DNA of 64,000 nt, taken from an uncultured Prochlorococcus sp. (lineage in GTDB: Bacteria; Cyanobacteriota; Cyanobacteriia; PCC-6307; Cyanobiaceae). This document shows positions 48,806-58,271 of this stretch, piece by piece. Where the stretch lies: assembly GCA_902627335.1 (NCBI GenBank), contig CACOIV010000003.1:1-64000 (forward strand), written 5' to 3'. A program made the position numbers and the translations under genes. Below the pieces are notes generated by a model that was given only the letters and a program-made list of their open reading frames with translations, did no database searches and had not been told where the DNA came from. The stretch's first letter is position 1. The number at the start of each line of letters is the position of its first letter.

Positions 48806-50461
48806 TTATTTATTTAATTCAGCAATTGCAACTTCCAATGCTTCCTTTCTTGATTCAATAATTCCATCAACACCAAATTTAGTCAATCTTTCTCTAACTT
48901 TTTGATTGGCTCCTGCAACAAAAGCTTTTCTGGAATTATTTTTTGCCTCTTGCATCATATCTTCTATAGCAAGAGTTGCCGTTACACCAAGGCGAGGCAC
49001 ATCCGTTATGTCTAGAATTAAGATTTTATAATTTCGTACTAACATCATTCTCTCAGAAATGCCTTTTGCCGCTCCAAAACTCAAAGGCCCTCTTAGCCTG
49101 AATAACATTACATCTCCAGAACATTTGTCTAAGAGATCTTTTTCCTCAGTTGGCAGTAAATTATTAGTTTGTTCACGATCATTTACAGGATTATCAGCAT
49201 CCATGCCCTCTAGTTGACTTTCAGTAATGGAATCTATTGTGAGCATATTTGCAATAAATACACCTACTAATACTGCCCAAATCAAATCCCAGAAAACAGT
49301 CATTAATAAGACTCCGTACATTACGGCAGCTGTTTTTAAAGAAAGTTTATGTGCTCTTCTTAAGAATCCCCAATCTATAATATCTAAACCAACTTTTATC
49401 AGAATTCCAGCAAGTAATGCAGTTGGTATTTTTTCTGCGAGTGGGCCAGCCCCTACAAGAACGATTAATAAGACAACAGAGTGCACCATTCCAGATATTG
49501 GGGTTGAACCTCCAGATTTGACGTTAATAACAGTTCTCATAGTTGCTCCTGCGCCGGGTAAACCAGAGAAAAGACCTGCTATTGCATTTCCTATACCTTG
49601 TCCAATTAACTCTCGATCTGAATTATGCTTGGTCTGAGAAATGTTATCAGCTACTAAAGAAGTAAGAAGTGAATCAATAGCACCAAGAACAGCAAGTACT
49701 AATCCTGCTTTAAAAATTATTGGGAAGTATTGATTAAAACTTGGCAAACTTAGAGAAGGAACACCTTTAGGTATTTCTCCAATCCTATCTATTGCTCCAT
49801 CTCCAAATAATATCATTGATAATGGAGTGACGATAATTAAGGCTAATAAGGGCGATGGGACCCACTGACTAATTTTTCTAGGTGTTAGAAAAACAATACC
49901 TAGAGTCATCACAGCTACTCCAATAGCAGCTCCATTTGGTGTGAAATTTGAAGTTACTGTTGATAAAGACTCTATTACCCCTCCTCTAGTGGGAATACCA
50001 AGTAAAGGACCAATTTGTAAGGCAATAATTATTACACCAATTCCGGACATAAAGCCTGAAACAACTGAATATGGTACTAGTGTTATATATTTTCCAAGTT
50101 TAAGCAGTCCAAATGCAATTTGAAATAGACCTCCAATAACTACAGCGGCCATAACAAGGGGAAGTATTTCTCCTGCAGAAAGGTCGCGCGGGACACCTAC
50201 AGCGGCTAAACCTGCAACTACTCCAGCAACTGTTACACTCATTGGCCCAGTAGGACCACTTACCTGAGCGGGGGTTCCTCCAAACAAAGCAGCTAAGAAG
50301 CCAACAACAACTGCTCCATACAATCCATAAATAGCACCACCAGGTCCAAGTGCAGCATTTCCGAATGCTAAAGCCAGAGGTAATGCTACTACTGCAGCAG
50401 TAATTCCTCCGAGAATATCTCCCCTTAAATTTTTAAGGTGTAAACCATTAATTAAGTTCAA
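48806..50461 (-). CDS. bicA: SulP-family bicarbonate transporter BicA
   Basis: A SulP anion transporter of 551 residues with about 12 transmembrane segments and a C-terminal cytoplasmic STAS domain (about 440-551, from DVMLFRLRGPLSFGAAKGI). In marine cyanobacteria this family acts as a medium-affinity, high-flux Na+/HCO3- importer (BicA). AALFGGTPAQVSGPTGPMSV and NAIAGLFSGLPGAGATMRTVINVKSGG are transport-core motifs. The start is a TTG at 50461, supported by an AAGGAG Shine-Dalgarno at 50469-50474 seven bases upstream. It is first in the operon with sbtA and sbtB, which supports the bicarbonate rather than sulfate assignment. Confidence 0.9.
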   Translation of the reverse strand: MNLINGLHLKNLRGDILGGITAAVVALPLALAFGNAALGPGGAIYGLYGAVVVGFLAALFGGTPAQVSGPTGPMSVTVAGVVAGLAAVGVPRDLSAGEILPLVMAAVVIGGLFQIAFGLLKLGKYITLVPYSVVSGFMSGIGVIIIALQIGPLLGIPTRGGVIESLSTVTSNFTPNGAAIGVAVMTLGIVFLTPRKISQWVPSPLLALIIVTPLSMILFGDGAIDRIGEIPKGVPSLSLPSFNQYFPIIFKAGLVLAVLGAIDSLLTSLVADNISQTKHNSDRELIGQGIGNAIAGLFSGLPGAGATMRTVINVKSGGSTPISGMVHSVVLLIVLVGAGPLAEKIPTALLAGILIKVGLDIIDWGFLRRAHKLSLKTAAVMYGVLLMTVFWDLIWAVLVGVFIANMLTIDSITESQLEGMDADNPVNDREQTNNLLPTEEKDLLDKCSGDVMLFRLRGPLSFGAAKGISERMMLVRNYKILILDITDVPRLGVTATLAIEDMMQEAKNNSRKAFVAGANQKVRERLTKFGVDGIIESRKEALEVAIAELNK

Positions 50462-50717
50462 ATAATTTCTCCTTATAAAGAACTTTCTTGATTAAAAATA
50501 ATATCCTGTTATGGTCCAATTTTGTTGAAAAATTAAGTTTGTGAAAAATTTTATATTTAATAATTTTGTATTATTTTGAGTTTTAATATTAGTTTGTAAG
50601 ATTAAATTTCCTAAAAAATAATTATCAGATGTTCAATTTTGTGAGTTAATCAGTTTAAATATTAATTGACCTAATTAATTCTTATTCTTGAATTAATTTA
50701 AAACTCAGTAGATAAAG

Positions 50718-51719
50718 ATGAATTCAATTATTAGACCAAGAAGGTTAAGAAGAACTGAGGCTATAAGAAAAATGGTTAGCGAAAATAAGTTAAGTCCCGA
50801 AGACTTTATTTATCCTCTATTTGTTCATGATAAAGACTTTAAAGAAGAGATTTCTGCAATGCCAGGAATTTTTCGTTGGGATATTAAGGGTTTAATAGAA
50901 GAAGTTAAAAGAGCTTGGGAATTAGGAATTAGATGTATTGTCCTTTTCCCAAAGGTTGATGATAACTTAAAAACAGAAGATGGTGCAGAATGTTTTAATG
51001 AGGCAGGTTTGATCCCAAGGGTGATTAGAAAATTAAAAAAAGAAGTACCTCAGATGGCAATAATGACTGATGTAGCTTTAGATCCTTATTCTTGTGATGG
51101 CCATGATGGCTTGGTAGATCAAGATGGCAACATCTTAAATGATGAGACAATTGTAATACTTGAAAAACAAGCATTAACGCAAGCAGATGCTGGGGCTGAT
51201 TTTATAGGTCCAAGTGACATGATGGATGGAAGAGTTGGAGCAATAAGAAAGTCACTTGATAAAAATGGATTTATTGATGTTGGAATAATAAGTTACACAG
51301 CAAAGTATTCTTCTGCTTACTATGGACCATTTAGATCAGCTTTAGATTCAGCACCAAGATTAAATGCAAATAAATTAATACCAAAGAATAAATCAAGTTA
51401 TCAGATGGATCCGGCAAATGCCAAAGAAGCTTATTTGGAATCTTCCTTAGATCAATTTGAAGGTGCTGATATATTAATGGTAAAGCCTGGTCTTTCTTAT
51501 TTAGATATTATTTATAGGCTAAATAATTTTTCAAATAAGCCAATAGCAGCCTATAACGTTAGTGGCGAATTTTCAATGATTAAAGCTGCATCTATGAAAG
51601 GTTGGATCAATGAAAAGGATGTAGTTCTTGAAACTTTGCTAAGTTTTAAAAGAGCTGGAGCAAAATTGATTCTTTCATATCATGCATGTGATGCTGCTTA
51701 CTGGTTAAAAGAAAATTAA
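50718..51719 (+). CDS. hemB: Delta-aminolevulinic acid dehydratase (porphobilinogen synthase)
   Basis: HemB joins two 5-aminolevulinate molecules into porphobilinogen for haem and chlorophyll. RPRRLRRTEAIRKMVSEN starts the protein; DVALDPYSCDGHDGL is the metal-binding region, SYTAKYSSAYYGPFR contains the first active-site Lys and ILMVKPGLSYLD the Schiff-base Lys. The length of 333 is typical. A 256-base upstream gap separates it from the divergent bicA; I saw nothing coding in it. Confidence 0.97.
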   Translation: MNSIIRPRRLRRTEAIRKMVSENKLSPEDFIYPLFVHDKDFKEEISAMPGIFRWDIKGLIEEVKRAWELGIRCIVLFPKVDDNLKTEDGAECFNEAGLIPRVIRKLKKEVPQMAIMTDVALDPYSCDGHDGLVDQDGNILNDETIVILEKQALTQADAGADFIGPSDMMDGRVGAIRKSLDKNGFIDVGIISYTAKYSSAYYGPFRSALDSAPRLNANKLIPKNKSSYQMDPANAKEAYLESSLDQFEGADILMVKPGLSYLDIIYRLNNFSNKPIAAYNVSGEFSMIKAASMKGWINEKDVVLETLLSFKRAGAKLILSYHACDAAYWLKEN

Positions 51720-51772
51720 AGCTCATTAATTAAATATTTTTTGTATATTCTTATGAAGAGCTATTTAAAGTT

Positions 51773-52165
51773 TTGGAATTAAAAACATCAAATGGTGTCA
51801 ATAGAATTGGCCATGTAGCACTTAGAGTAAAGGATTTAGAAAGATCTAAATCCTTTTATGTAAATTTAGGGATGAAATTAATTTGGGATGATAAAGATTG
51901 GTGTTACTTAGAGGTTGGTGAAAGTAAGGATGGACTTGCTTTGCTTGGCCCTAGTTATAAATCGGCAGGACCTCATTTGGCTTTTCATTTTGATGATCGA
52001 ACAGAGATTGAAAAAATACATTGTGATCTACAGAATTCAAGCATTAAGGTTGGAGAGATACATGACCATAGAGATGGCACTGCTTCATTTTATATGCAAG
52101 ATTCAGAAGGTAATTGGCTTGAAATGATTTACATCCCAAAGGGAGGAATTAAATCTAATATTTGA
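51773..52165 (+). CDS. VOC/glyoxalase-family protein
   Basis: A 130-residue single-chain vicinal oxygen chelate fold protein. RIGHVALRVKDLERSKSFYVNLGMKL is the typical first beta-alpha-beta unit with the metal His, and GTASFYMQDSEGNWLEMIYIPKG the last, with the Glu ligand. These include glyoxalases, dioxygenases and resistance proteins; the substrate is not readable. The start is TTG at 51773. Its TGA stop overlaps the mutS2 ATG by one base, so the two are probably coupled. Confidence 0.82.
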   Translation: MELKTSNGVNRIGHVALRVKDLERSKSFYVNLGMKLIWDDKDWCYLEVGESKDGLALLGPSYKSAGPHLAFHFDDRTEIEKIHCDLQNSSIKVGEIHDHRDGTASFYMQDSEGNWLEMIYIPKGGIKSNI

Positions 52166-54594
52166 TGACATTTTTTCAAGATCTAGAAGCAGATAATTGT
52201 GATAAAGCATCCTTACCAAAGAACTTAAGTATAAGATCTTTGGAACTTTTAGAGTGGCCAAATTTGATAAGGCAAATTTCCTCTTTTGCTTCTACTCCAA
52301 TGGGAAGAAGGGCAATATTAGATTTCCAAATACCTTCAACAAAAAGAGAGTCTGAGAATTTAATAAAAGAGACAATTGAAATGCATAATTTAGAAAATGA
52401 AACTGATCATAAAATTAATTTTGAAGGTGTATTTGATATTAAAAAGAATGTTGAGATTTGCTTTAAAAATGGAGTTATCAATGCAGTAGATTTATTAGAA
52501 ATAGCAGATACAATTTCTAATTCACGAAAATTAAAGGCTTTTATTTTTAATACTGATTCAAGACCTTTACTTTCATCAATTCTAGATAACTTTGTGGATC
52601 ATATTCAGCTTGAAAAGATTTTGAAAAATGGTATTGAAAAATCTGGCAGAATATCTGATAAAGCTAGTGAAAAACTTACTGAATTAAGAGGCCAATTAAA
52701 TTATTTTAAAAATGAAAGGCGTCGTCTATTGGATGATTTCGTCAAAAATAATAGTAAATACCTTCAAGATTTATTTATTGGAGATCGATATGGTAGGCCA
52801 GTTGTAGCAGTAAAAGTAAATTATATCAATAAGATTAAGGGCATATTGCATGACTCTTCTTCTTCTGGGAATACCATTTTTATTGAACCCGATGTAATAG
52901 CTTCAAAAGGCAATAAAATTGCCTCTCTTAATGCAAAAATTTCTAATGAAGAATTTAAATTATTGAAAAAGTGGTCCTCCTTGATCTCTGAAAATCATGA
53001 AACTTTATTCTTAAATTCTGATATTTTATTAAAAATTGAAAATTCTCTTACTCGCTCTAGATACTCCAAGTTTATAAATGGTTTACCTCCAAAATTTAGT
53101 AATAATAATAAATTAACTATCACTGGTTTTACTCACCCATTATTGATCTGGGAATTTAAAAAGAAAAATTCAATACAACCAAAAGCTATTGATTTTTTAA
53201 TAGCTGAAAATATAAAAGTTGTAGCAATAACTGGACCAAATACTGGAGGAAAGACAGCTGCTTTAAAAGGGTTAGGAATTTCTTTTTTAATGGCGAAGTC
53301 TGGATTGTTTATACCTGCAAATGCAACCCCAATTATTCCTTATTACTCTTATATCTACTCTGACATAGGAGATGAACAATCTTTAGAGGGTAATTTATCA
53401 ACTTTTAGTGGTCACATAACAAGAATTAAAAATATCTTAGATGCATTAAATAGCAAAAATGGCTTATCAGTTGTTTTGCTAGATGAAATTGGTTCAGGAA
53501 CTGATCCAGAAGAAGGAACTGCATTGGCTATTTCTCTTCTTAGAGAATTTGCAGATAAATCAGATTTAACAATGGCAACTACACACTATGGTGATATCAA
53601 AGCTTTGAAGTATAGAGATGAAAGATTTGAGAATGTATCTGTAAGTTTTGATGAAGAGTCTTTTCAACCAACTTATACTCTTAATTGGGGTATCCCTGGT
53701 AGAAGCAATGCCCTATCTATCGCAAAAAAAATTGGTCTAAGTGACAATATCATAAACTTAGCTACTGAGTATCTAAAACCGAAAGAGACTGAAAATATTA
53801 ATAAAATCATTAAAGGTTTAGAACATCAAAAGACACTTCAACAAAATGCTGCTGAGGAAGCAGCCGCCTTAATCGCAAGAACCGAGATTCTTTATGATGA
53901 AATAAATAAACATCATCAATATCAAAAATCGCAAGCCAAAAAATTTCAAGAGAAAGAAAGAGAAAAATTAACTAAATCAATTAATCAAGCTAAATCAGAA
54001 GTTGTTTCTCTTATTGAAAAATTGAGAAATAAAAATGCTTCAGGCGAAGATTCGCGAAGAATTGGTGTAAGGTTGAAGGAAATTGAAAATAAATTGCTTC
54101 TTAAAGAAGATAAAAAGGTTGATAATTATGAATGGATGCCAAAAATTGGAGATTTTATTAGGATTAAAAGCTTAGATACCACTGGGAAAATAATAGGCTC
54201 TGATGAAAAAGGACTATCATTTACAGTCAATTGCGGATCATTTAAAAGTATCTTGTCTCTGAGTGATTTAGAAGGTCTTCATGGGGAACAGCCAATTATT
54301 CCAAAATCAGAAATTAAAATTAAATCTACTCAAGATAATTATTCTTCTTCAAATATTAGAACATCAAAAAATACTGTTGATCTTAGAGGTTTGAGAGTGC
54401 ACGAAGCAGAGATTGTATTAGAGGAGAAATTAAGAAAATTTCATGGACCACTATGGATTATCCATGGTATAGGAACAGGTAAATTAAAAAAAGGCTTGAA
54501 GCTGTGGTTATCTCAATTAGAATATGTTGAAAAAATTGAGGATGCATCTCCCTCAGAAGGCGGTTCAGGTTGCAGCATAGCTTGGATTAAATAA
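52165..54594 (+). CDS. mutS2: MutS2-family DNA-binding ATPase with Smr domain
   Basis: MutS2 of about 809 residues. In other bacteria it suppresses recombination or rescues collided ribosomes. It has the helical core, the MutS ATPase with TGPNTGGKTAALK (Walker A), LLDEIGSGTDPEEGTALA (Walker B) and MATTHYGDIKAL, a KOW-like linker, and a C-terminal Smr domain (VDLRGLRVHEAEIVLEEKLRKF, then WIIHGIGTGKLKKGL) with nuclease potential. The mismatch-recognition N-terminal domain of MutS is absent. ATG at 52165 is preferred over the preceding TTG. Confidence 0.96.
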   Translation: MTFFQDLEADNCDKASLPKNLSIRSLELLEWPNLIRQISSFASTPMGRRAILDFQIPSTKRESENLIKETIEMHNLENETDHKINFEGVFDIKKNVEICFKNGVINAVDLLEIADTISNSRKLKAFIFNTDSRPLLSSILDNFVDHIQLEKILKNGIEKSGRISDKASEKLTELRGQLNYFKNERRRLLDDFVKNNSKYLQDLFIGDRYGRPVVAVKVNYINKIKGILHDSSSSGNTIFIEPDVIASKGNKIASLNAKISNEEFKLLKKWSSLISENHETLFLNSDILLKIENSLTRSRYSKFINGLPPKFSNNNKLTITGFTHPLLIWEFKKKNSIQPKAIDFLIAENIKVVAITGPNTGGKTAALKGLGISFLMAKSGLFIPANATPIIPYYSYIYSDIGDEQSLEGNLSTFSGHITRIKNILDALNSKNGLSVVLLDEIGSGTDPEEGTALAISLLREFADKSDLTMATTHYGDIKALKYRDERFENVSVSFDEESFQPTYTLNWGIPGRSNALSIAKKIGLSDNIINLATEYLKPKETENINKIIKGLEHQKTLQQNAAEEAAALIARTEILYDEINKHHQYQKSQAKKFQEKEREKLTKSINQAKSEVVSLIEKLRNKNASGEDSRRIGVRLKEIENKLLLKEDKKVDNYEWMPKIGDFIRIKSLDTTGKIIGSDEKGLSFTVNCGSFKSILSLSDLEGLHGEQPIIPKSEIKIKSTQDNYSSSNIRTSKNTVDLRGLRVHEAEIVLEEKLRKFHGPLWIIHGIGTGKLKKGLKLWLSQLEYVEKIEDASPSEGGSGCSIAWIK

Positions 54595-54632
54595 AATAAA
54601 TTTATATCTTTTAGCTATTTTTAATATTCCCA

Positions 54633-55616
54633 GTGCAATTTATTGATCAAGCGCAAATAATTGTTAGAGCAGGAAGGGGAGGTGATGGTATTGTGTCATT
54701 TAGAAGAGAAAAGTTTGTTCCAGCAGGAGGACCTTCGGGAGGTAATGGTGGAAAGGGTGGGTCAGTAATCTTTGAGGCTGATTCTAATCTTCAAACTCTT
54801 TTGGATTTCAAATTTCAAAGAGAAATATTTGCAAAAGATGGAGTTAAAGGTGGACCTAATAAAAGAAGTGGAGCAACTGGGGAGGACAAAATTATCAAGG
54901 TTCCTTGTGGAACTGAGATTAGGGATAATCAAACCAATATTATTTTTGGAGATTTAACGAAACATAAACAAAAAATAGTTATTGCATTCGGAGGTAGAGG
55001 CGGATTGGGTAATTCTCATTTCCTCAGTAATCAAAATAGAGCACCCGAATTTTTTATTGAAGGTAAAGAGGGAGAAAGTTGGAATATTAAGCTCGAATTA
55101 AAGTTACTTGCAGAAGTAGGTATTGTTGGTTTGCCTAATGCAGGAAAAAGTTCACTTATTTCTGCTATATCTTCAGCTCGTCCAAAAATTGCAAATTATC
55201 CATTTACAACCCTAATTCCGAATCTTGGAGTAGTAAGAAAAATAGATGGGAATGGTTGTCTTTTTGCTGATATTCCAGGATTAATTTCTGGAGCGGCAGA
55301 GGGAATTGGTCTGGGTCATGATTTTTTAAGGCATATTCAACGAACAAAAATTCTTATACATCTTATTGATTCTGCAGCTGAAAACCCCATAAATGACTTT
55401 TTAATAATTGAAGAGGAATTAAAGAAGTATGGGAATGGACTTTTAGATAAACCAAGAATTATTGTTTTAAGTAAAAAGGAGCTTCTAGAAAGTAATAATT
55501 TGGATGTAATTATAAAAAAGTTAGAAAATTTGTCTGGTAAGAAAGTTTTAGTTATTTCTTCATCTTTGCGAGAAGGTCTATCGCAACTTCTATCTGAGGT
55601 TTGGGCAGAAATTTAA
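54633..55616 (+). CDS. obgE: GTPase Obg (CgtA)
   Basis: A 327-residue ribosome-associated GTPase for 50S assembly. The glycine-rich Obg fold fills the first 155 residues ([33 protein letters not shown]). The G domain follows with [13 protein letters not shown] (G1), [12 protein letters not shown] (G2), DIPGLI (G3) and LSKKEL (G4). It lacks the variable C-terminal Obg extension of some species. The start codon is GTG at 54633. It follows mutS2 by 38 bases. Confidence 0.97.
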   Translation: MQFIDQAQIIVRAGRGGDGIVSFRREKFVPAGGPSGGNGGKGGSVIFEADSNLQTLLDFKFQREIFAKDGVKGGPNKRSGATGEDKIIKVPCGTEIRDNQTNIIFGDLTKHKQKIVIAFGGRGGLGNSHFLSNQNRAPEFFIEGKEGESWNIKLELKLLAEVGIVGLPNAGKSSLISAISSARPKIANYPFTTLIPNLGVVRKIDGNGCLFADIPGLISGAAEGIGLGHDFLRHIQRTKILIHLIDSAAENPINDFLIIEEELKKYGNGLLDKPRIIVLSKKELLESNNLDVIIKKLENLSGKKVLVISSSLREGLSQLLSEVWAEI

Positions 55617-55705
55617 AAGAATAAAAATTAACTGACCTAAACAAAAATACTTGATTTTAGGATTAATTTTCGTCATAAATTAGTAAGCACCTTAATTAAT
55701 TAGTT

Positions 55706-55888
55706 ATGAACTTCTACAGTTGTTTTGATAAAGCAGGAAAAGTTATTGCAAGATGTCAAACAATTCAGGATATTGAGGTTCTTAAGAAGATGGGGAGACC
55801 AATTGTTGAGATAAGAGAAATGAAAAGGGAGGAATCAGTGGTTTGTTCCCTCACTGGAAGCCCTTCAGATTACAATATGGATTACTAA
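55706..55888 (+). CDS. Small conserved hypothetical protein
   Basis: A 60-residue soluble protein I do not recognise. It reads MNFYSCFDKAGKVIARCQ, then EVLKKMGRPIVEIREMK and SLTGSPSDYNMDY at the end. Three Cys residues are present (6, 17, 47). The composition is less AT-biased than random ORFs, and a normal ATG start with 89 bases of leader follows obgE, so I believe it is real. It converges on CP12, and a terminator stem for CP12 starts at its own stop codon. Confidence 0.75.
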   Translation: MNFYSCFDKAGKVIARCQTIQDIEVLKKMGRPIVEIREMKREESVVCSLTGSPSDYNMDY

Positions 55889-55907
55889 AAAGGGGCTTTG
55901 AAACCCC
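55887..55907 (-). terminator. Probable terminator for CP12, overlapping the stop of the opposing gene
   Basis: GGGG (55892-55895) pairs with CCCC (55904-55907), closed by two A-T pairs with a bulged C. On the minus strand the stem is followed at once by a run of five Us from the As at 55887-55891. It sits 30 bases beyond the CP12 stop. On the plus strand the stem is followed 13 bases later by seven Ts, so it may work in both directions. Confidence 0.45.
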
Positions 55908-55937
55908 ATAGAATGATACTTTTTTTAAGGAAATTAA

Positions 55938-56156
55938 TTAGTCATCATAAACTAGGCATTCTGGCTCATCGGGGTTTGCATCACAGAATAGTTCAAGGGC
56001 GTTAGGGTCGTGTTTGTCTTCAGGGTGATGATCTTTGTATTCTTCTAATTCTTTTAATTCTTCAGTCAAATGTCTAACCTTTGGAAGGTTACCTTCTGCT
56101 TTTGCAGATTCGATTTCCGATTGATCTTTTTTAATGTGTTCGTCAATGGATTTCAT
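55938..56156 (-). CDS. CP12 Calvin-cycle regulatory protein, N-terminal cysteine pair missing
   Basis: A 72-residue protein with the C-terminal CP12 hallmark ELFCDANPDEPECLVYDD (Cys58 and Cys67). Canonical CP12 ties GAPDH and phosphoribulokinase into an inactive complex in the dark; the C-terminal cysteine pair binds GAPDH and the N-terminal pair contributes to PRK binding. Here there are no other cysteines, and no exact AWD-VEEL motif is visible, the matching region being LTEELKELEEYKDHH. The protein is acidic and likely intrinsically disordered. It is monocistronic as far as I can see. Confidence 0.88.
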   Translation of the reverse strand: MKSIDEHIKKDQSEIESAKAEGNLPKVRHLTEELKELEEYKDHHPEDKHDPNALELFCDANPDEPECLVYDD

Positions 56157-56270
56157 TTGCTGAATTCCTAAATAAGTAGATAAGTATAAGATAGTGAATT
56201 AAATCAAAAATTGCATCTTTTTTAAACTTAAATGTTTGATAATCATCAATTTTGAATAAAAGTTAATTTT

Positions 56271-57218
56271 CTAGTTATGTTTTATTATTTTTTCTAATGA
56301 ATTCTTTAAGGGGACAATTTGATTAGGGTTTAGGGGAAAAAGTGCTGTGTAGTAATCTTGCATCCATTCCTTTTCAAAACATGTTTCTCGAACTTCTTTT
56401 AAATTAAAAAATTTTGATCTCCACATTATAATATTCTTATATTCAGAAATATTTTTTTCCGTGCATTTAAATAGAATACTGTAAATTAATTCCCACCTAA
56501 TTAGCGTAGGAAATAAATAAATATCTGCAAGACTCAACTCTTGGCCAAGTAACCAGGGCCCATTTTCTTTAAGAATATCATCAACTTTATCAAGACTTGA
56601 AAATAAATTTTTGCTTGCTTTTTCATATGCACTTTGATTTCTCGCAAAGCCGCATTTGTATACCCCATCGTTTATTGAATTATGTATTAAGTCTAGTAAC
56701 TGTTCACTACCATCAATAATTCTAGTTTTTTTAGTATTTTGATCATCTCCAATTTTATTAAGGATTTTTACTATTTCACTACTTTCATTGGAAATGGGTT
56801 CAATTCTTTGATTTTTAAAACTTATTAGAATAGGTAAAGTAGGTCTTGAAATTATATTTAATTTAGATTTTGAGTAGACCTCACTTAAGGTTTTCATTCC
56901 AAAGAAATGTTCTTTAAAAATCCACTCCCCATCTTGATATCTAGGATTTAAAAAAATAATATTAATTGTTTTTGATAGATTTTTTAATCTATACATTAGA
57001 AAAGTTCGATGACACCAGGGACATGTTGATCCAATAAGTAAGTAAAGATTTTTGGTATTTTGTGAATTTACTCCTGATTTTCTATTCTCCTTTTTTATTC
57101 CTTGTGGCCGCTTGTAGTTACCATAAAAATCTGATGGGGCGAAGCCATTCATCAGTTTTATCCAATACCAGATCCAAAACTTTCTAGCAAAAATTATGAG
57201 AAATTTGTTTTTTTTCAT
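56271..57218 (-). CDS. Glutathione S-transferase family protein (Xi/GHR-like)
   Basis: A 315-residue thioredoxin-fold plus helical GST. LYLLIGSTCPWCHRTFLMYRLKNL places Cys66 and Cys69 in a CPWC dithiol motif, where the Xi-class glutathionyl-hydroquinone reductases usually have CPWA. The C-terminal helical domain shows GPWLLGQELSLADIYLFPTLIRWELI, with the GST N-capping Asp. The first 30 residues have aromatic and basic character and may interact with the membrane. Substrate unknown. It is divergent from the aspartoacylase-like gene with 23 bases between the starts. Confidence 0.85.
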   Translation of the reverse strand: MKKNKFLIIFARKFWIWYWIKLMNGFAPSDFYGNYKRPQGIKKENRKSGVNSQNTKNLYLLIGSTCPWCHRTFLMYRLKNLSKTINIIFLNPRYQDGEWIFKEHFFGMKTLSEVYSKSKLNIISRPTLPILISFKNQRIEPISNESSEIVKILNKIGDDQNTKKTRIIDGSEQLLDLIHNSINDGVYKCGFARNQSAYEKASKNLFSSLDKVDDILKENGPWLLGQELSLADIYLFPTLIRWELIYSILFKCTEKNISEYKNIIMWRSKFFNLKEVRETCFEKEWMQDYYTALFPLNPNQIVPLKNSLEKIIKHN

Positions 57219-57241
57219 AGAATTGATTAAAAATCTGCAAA

Positions 57242-58132
57242 ATGCTTGACAAGAAATTATTAATTGTTTCGGGTACTCATGGGAATGAACTCAATCCTGT
57301 TATGGCTGTTAATAAATTTAGGAACTTAACTTTAGCCGGTAATAATAATTGCTTTGAGTTTATTTTAGGGAATCCTCTGGCTTACGAAAAGGGTTTGAGA
57401 TATCTCGATATAGATTTAAATAGATCTTTTGAGTTTAAAAAATCTTTATTAAACAAAGATCTTTATGAAGTTCAAAGAGCTGAACAAATAGTAAAAGAAT
57501 TTGGTCCAGAAAGCCCTAGTGGATGCCAAGTAGTATTTGATTTACACACTACTACCGCTTCAATGGGTACAAGTCTTGTCATGTATGGGAGAAGAAAAAA
57601 AGATTTCTATATAGCTGCAATCCTGCAAAATAAATTTGGATTACCTATTTATTTACATGAAAAAGATTCTCAACAAACCGGATTCTTAGTTGAAGCCTGG
57701 CCTTGTGGATTAGTTATAGAGATAGGACCAGTCGCTCAGAATCATCATGATCCAATAATTGTTGAAAGATTTTTAATTCTTTTAAAATACTTAGAAAATC
57801 TATATGACGGCATAAATAATAATAATTTACCTTTACCTGATGAAATGACTATTTATGTTCATCAGGGAAGTATAGATTATCCAAGGGATAAAGAGGGAAA
57901 TATCAACTCTTTAATTCATCCAGATAGAGTTATGCAAGATTGGGTTGAGATTAATAATGGTGATCCATTATTTCTTGATGAGTTTAATAAAGATATAAAT
58001 TATATTTCTAAAGATAAAACTTATCCTGTTTTTATTGGTGAAGCAGCTTATAAAGAGAAGAAAATCGCTATGAGTTTTACAAAAAAAGAAACAATTAAAT
58101 GTTCAAGAGAATGGATAAAAGATTTTATTTAA
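57242..58132 (+). CDS. Aspartoacylase/succinylglutamate desuccinylase-family zinc hydrolase
   Basis: A 296-residue AstE/ASPA-type carboxypeptidase-fold hydrolase. LIVSGTHGNELNPVMAV (His and Glu zinc ligands) starts the domain; YLDIDLNRSF, VFDLHTTTASMGT (third zinc ligand) and VIEIGPVAQN (catalytic Glu) follow. Family members hydrolyse N-acyl amino acids; aspartoacylase is the customary name for the marine cyanobacterial genes, but the substrate is unproven. Its 3' end is followed by 453 bases before psbA. Confidence 0.88.
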   Translation: MLDKKLLIVSGTHGNELNPVMAVNKFRNLTLAGNNNCFEFILGNPLAYEKGLRYLDIDLNRSFEFKKSLLNKDLYEVQRAEQIVKEFGPESPSGCQVVFDLHTTTASMGTSLVMYGRRKKDFYIAAILQNKFGLPIYLHEKDSQQTGFLVEAWPCGLVIEIGPVAQNHHDPIIVERFLILLKYLENLYDGINNNNLPLPDEMTIYVHQGSIDYPRDKEGNINSLIHPDRVMQDWVEINNGDPLFLDEFNKDINYISKDKTYPVFIGEAAYKEKKIAMSFTKKETIKCSREWIKDFI

Positions 58133-58271
58133 AAACTAATTTCTCATTAACTTTTTTAAAATCAGCGATTACAGATATTTATCTATTTGGAAAATTAATC
58201 TTTATTATAAGTTTAATTTATGTTAGTGATCAATATTCATAGGTGGAAGATCAGATAAAAATTATTGTTCC

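Noticed and set aside
49227-49637. A 136-codon plus-strand ORF inside bicA
   Set aside because: Antisense shadow of a well-supported transporter gene, with no recognisable domain.
48806-50461. Sulfate permease assignment for the SulP protein
   Set aside because: The SulP family includes sulfate carriers, but the immediate operon with sbtA and sbtB favours bicarbonate transport.
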